The translations under genes were made by a program, and so were the position numbers. Positions 6,090 through 8,331 of a DNA stretch of 8,331 bases are shown here, piece by piece (the stretch's first letter is position 1; every line of letters begins with the position of its first letter). This stretch comes from Pseudomonadota bacterium (GTDB lineage: Bacteria; Bdellovibrionota_B; Oligoflexia; Oligoflexales; JAPPIL01): NCBI GenBank assembly GCA_028877195.1, contig JAPPIL010000058.1:1-8331 (forward strand), read 5' to 3'. The notes beneath the pieces are model-generated. The model was not told the origin of the DNA and made no database searches. It worked only from the letters and a program-made list of their open reading frames with translations.

Positions 6090-7001
6090 CTAATCGGGCA
6101 GGGCAGTATACAGACCTAATTTGCCTGCTGCGTTTCTGGCGATAACTGCGATCCCTTTGGGCGGCAGCAAGTAACCATCGTCTGGCGATACCTCAATATC
6201 AAAATCAAATTCAACTATGTCAGCATTGGGATTGGAAAATTCAAGTCGATACTTGCGGGTTGCCCAACCGTCTTTTGTTTCATGCAGATACAGTAGCTCA
6301 CCTGCCGAATTCCACAACCAAAGATCTTTGCTATCGGCACTAGCAGTAGCACTGAACCCCCCGATTACCGTTGCCTCGTCTAGCCCATGGCTATCTGCTT
6401 TAATGGGAATGGTGATGGTTGCGATCTCATTGTCCGCTTTTATCTCAAAGATTAGCACGCCTTTTTTCAAACAGGCTGACTCAGTTGTGCATGATTTAGT
6501 TTTAAATTCACCAAATCCAACCAAGCGTTGCGGTGATAGCCAAAACAACTTTTTTAGTATCGTGTCGCTATCATCTAGCTCATTCATCAACTGATATTTG
6601 CGTTCACTTCCCGCACCACTCCTCGCGGTATAACGCTCAATCTTTGCTTTATTCGTTACCCAAGCCGCATCACCGAGTTGATAAACCTTTCTATCTGGTG
6701 ATGCACCCATCGCAGTGCCAGACTTATCAAGCAATTCAGGGGGTTGACTATACGTAAACAATTTTCCCGCCGAGCTTACATCTATCCATTCACCACTGGT
6801 GCTATTGAGCAGATAACCACCATCTGATTGCGATGAAAGCACTTGATAATCATGATCTAGTTCTCTGATTTGCTTAGCAATAGTGTATGAACCGAGACTC
6901 ACGACCTCCACCGTGTGTTCTTCTAAAGCTTCGCCCTTTTGCTCTAAACAAGCGACATGCAGTAGAGCCACGATTATGCTCATGGCGACAGCAAATCTCA
7001 C
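6090..7001 (-). CDS. Unrecognised exported protein, probable lipoprotein
   Basis: I do not recognise this 303-residue protein. The N-terminus MRFAVAMSIIVALLHVAC has a positive charge, a hydrophobic core and a cysteine at 18 preceded by Val-Ala. This could be a relaxed lipobox (His at -3 is not standard) or a plain Sec signal. The mature part contains repeated short beta-like stretches such as DGGYLLNSTSGEWIDV, SKDLWLWNSAGELLYL and DDGYLLPPKGIAVIARN. Their spacing and the Asp/Gly turns suggest a beta-propeller or similar beta-rich repeat fold, but I cannot count blades reliably. Cys167 and Cys173 (KSCTTESACLKK) could form a disulfide. The start is GTG at 7001-6999; an in-frame ATG at 6983-6981 is an alternative, and neither has a strong ribosome binding site. 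It ends 25 bp before the elicitor-like gene on the same strand, suggesting co-expression and perhaps a shared extracellular or periplasmic task. Confidence 0.75.
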   Translation of the reverse strand: MRFAVAMSIIVALLHVACLEQKGEALEEHTVEVVSLGSYTIAKQIRELDHDYQVLSSQSDGGYLLNSTSGEWIDVSSAGKLFTYSQPPELLDKSGTAMGASPDRKVYQLGDAAWVTNKAKIERYTARSGAGSERKYQLMNELDDSDTILKKLFWLSPQRLVGFGEFKTKSCTTESACLKKGVLIFEIKADNEIATITIPIKADSHGLDEATVIGGFSATASADSKDLWLWNSAGELLYLHETKDGWATRKYRLEFSNPNADIVEFDFDIEVSPDDGYLLPPKGIAVIARNAAGKLGLYTALPD

Positions 7002-7070
7002 CCATAGTAATGATGGTAAAATGGTAATTTTAAATCCCCGTTTAAGTGCACAGGCTTTCGGTGTAATATC

Positions 7071-7142
7071 GGTTAGTTCGAGGCATAAGTTGAAAATATC
7101 GCACCATGTTTGCCCGAATGAGCTTATGAGTGCGAACTAGTT
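7071..7142. repeat. Imperfect inverted repeat in divergent intergenic region
   Basis: TAGTTCG (7074-7080) pairs with CGAACTA (7133-7139), and CATAAG (7084-7089) pairs with CTTATG (7123-7128). The two stems are separated by an internal loop of AGG opposite AGTG. On RNA of the plus strand, three G-U pairs (7071-7073 with 7140-7142) extend the outer stem. The apical loop is 33 nt. It lies 36 nt before the M48 protease ATG and about 70 bp before the lipoprotein start on the other side. It may be a leader-RNA structure, an operator or chance. It lacks the GC-rich stem and T-run of a terminator. The rest of this 176-bp gap shows no gene and no convincing promoter. Confidence 0.4.
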
Positions 7143-7177
7143 AGAGTTCAAGCAAGTTTAACTGTAAGGATAATGAC

Positions 7178-8331
7178 ATGCATAACTTATTGATATTGTT
7201 TATAGGGTTGCGAATTTTGAAACGGGTGGGTGAGCAGGTGCTTCAGTCCCTCAATCGCCGCTACTATGAAAACCATGCTAATCAAGACGGAGCAAAAACC
7301 ACGCTCAACATTACTGCTGATGACATGAACAAGTCGCTTGCCTACAGCCGTGATAAACAGCAGCTTGCTACTGTATCGAGCTGGCTAACAGACATCGTAG
7401 CTTTAGTTTTCATCGCGTTTGGGGGTATTGGTTATCTAGAGTCGTTTGCTAAATCCCAAGCTGTTGCTTGGTTTGGTTCTACTAACGAGCTGGTCATTGG
7501 GCTACTGTTCTTTGCTGTCCTTGCTCTTATCGTGATGGCGATAAGTTTACCGTTTAAATACTACCAAGCCTTTGTCATTGAGGAGCGACATGGATTTAAC
7601 CGTGAGACGAAGCGAAGTTTTTTTCTTGATCTAGTCAAGGGTATCATCATCACTGCGATTTTCGGTGGAGTGGTGTTGAGTGCATTGATGTTGATAATCA
7701 AGCATACTGGCTCATACTGGTGGCTGTATGGTTGGTTATTCATGGTTGGGTTTATGCTGTTTACAACTTGGATTTACCCGACGGTGCTTGCGCCTATCTT
7801 CAATAAATTTACTGAAATCGCTGACGGCGACCTAAAGTCCAACATTTTTAAGTTTGCTGATAAGGTTGGGTTCAAGACCAGCAAAATCTATATTATGGAC
7901 GCGTCGAAGCGCACGACGCACGGCAACGCTTATTTTACTGGCATCTTTGGTGAAAAGCGTATTGTGTTGTTTGATACTCTGGTCTCGGCTCTAACGACCA
8001 AGGAAGCAGTCGCAGTGCTCGCACATGAAATCGGACATTACAAACTTAACCACACACGTTGGGGATTAGTGCAGGGTGTTATCACCGCAGGGTTGATGTT
8101 CTACTTGTTGAGCTTTGTCGTCGCTCACGCAGGATTTTATCAAGCCTTATCGCTGTCATCGGTATCAATCTATGGGGCGCTGTTGGTGTTTTACATGTGG
8201 TTAGGGTTGGTTGATTTTCTCATCACCCCAATCGGCAACTACATCTCACGACGCAACGAGTTTGCCGCTGACCGCTATGCCAAAGAGCATCTCGGTGATG
8301 GCAAAGACTTACAGGATGGTCTGCTCAAGTT
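7178..8331 (+). CDS. Ste24-type M48 membrane zinc metalloprotease (3' end outside window)
   Basis: This integral-membrane zinc peptidase belongs to the M48A (Ste24/CAAX prenyl protease 1-like) group. In bacteria these are thought to act in membrane-protein quality control rather than prenyl processing. The 384 visible codons cover nearly the whole family length (about 410-430), lacking only the C-terminal end. Seen in order: SLAYSRDKQQL (53-63) before the first clear membrane helix (about 69-88); a second helix (104-124); the family motif EERHGFNRETKRSFF (135-149); two more helices (about 153-195); YPTVLAPIFNKF; KIYIMDASKRTTHGNAYFTG; the zinc and catalytic motif HEIGH (283-287, catalytic Glu284); further membrane segments; and RRNEFAADRYA with the third zinc ligand Glu361. 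The ATG at 7178 is preceded by AAGGA seven bases upstream, and an in-frame TAG at 7142 with no start codon between rules out a longer form. It is divergent from the lipoprotein gene. Confidence 0.94.
   Translation, partial: MHNLLILFIGLRILKRVGEQVLQSLNRRYYENHANQDGAKTTLNITADDMNKSLAYSRDKQQLATVSSWLTDIVALVFIAFGGIGYLESFAKSQAVAWFGSTNELVIGLLFFAVLALIVMAISLPFKYYQAFVIEERHGFNRETKRSFFLDLVKGIIITAIFGGVVLSALMLIIKHTGSYWWLYGWLFMVGFMLFTTWIYPTVLAPIFNKFTEIADGDLKSNIFKFADKVGFKTSKIYIMDASKRTTHGNAYFTGIFGEKRIVLFDTLVSALTTKEAVAVLAHEIGHYKLNHTRWGLVQGVITAGLMFYLLSFVVAHAGFYQALSLSSVSIYGALLVFYMWLGLVDFLITPIGNYISRRNEFAADRYAKEHLGDGKDLQDGLLK

Noticed and set aside
7090..7130. TTGAAA (7090-7095) as the -35 box of the M48 protease promoter
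   Set aside because: No acceptable -10 box lies 16-19 bp downstream; the nearest TATGAG is about 29 bp away.
6883..7140. 85-codon plus-strand open frame spanning the divergent gap
   Set aside because: It overlaps the signal sequence of the minus-strand lipoprotein gene, has no ribosome binding site and no recognisable features.

Overview
The window looks like a chromosomal segment of a Gram-negative bacterium. It has outer-membrane lipid-transport (Mla/MCE) genes, a Tat translocase subunit and two exported, probably lipid-anchored proteins. Base composition is moderate, GTG and TTG starts are common, and the tRNA gene does not encode its CCA end. These traits, with the style of the MCE protein and the secreted transglutaminase-like protein, would fit a deltaproteobacterial, Bdellovibrionota or Oligoflexia-type lineage. 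That placement is a guess; no rRNA or other marker is present.

Layout: (1) Positions 1-2752, minus strand, form one tight set read in the order tatA, mlaE-like permease, mlaF-like ATPase, mlaD-like MCE protein (the last cut by the left edge). Together the last three form an Mla-type ABC importer/exporter that moves phospholipid between the membranes. tatA heads the set. The permease and ATPase genes abut in the same frame (TAA directly followed by a TTG start). (2) Positions 2863-4344, plus strand, hold a complete pyruvate kinase gene, divergent from tatA across a 110-bp gap. (3) Positions 4362-4435, minus strand, hold a tRNA-Arg(CCU) gene squeezed between the 3' ends of pyk and the next gene. 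(4) Positions 4469-7001, minus strand, hold a two-gene unit: an unrecognised 303-residue probable lipoprotein, then a 531-residue exported protein of the transglutaminase-elicitor family (the fold known from the Phytophthora GP42 elicitor). (5) Positions 7178-8331, plus strand, hold the start of a Ste24-type M48 membrane metalloprotease, cut by the right edge. It is divergent from the lipoprotein gene across a 176-bp gap that contains an imperfect inverted repeat.

The most interesting item is the transglutaminase-elicitor homologue. It keeps a plausible Cys-His-Asp triad and a 13-residue stretch that lines up without gaps with the Pep-13 elicitor epitope of Phytophthora, including the Trp and Pro known to be essential for plant recognition. 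No CRISPR array, insertion sequence, phage gene or integrase was seen, and no gene-free stretch exceeds 300 bp.
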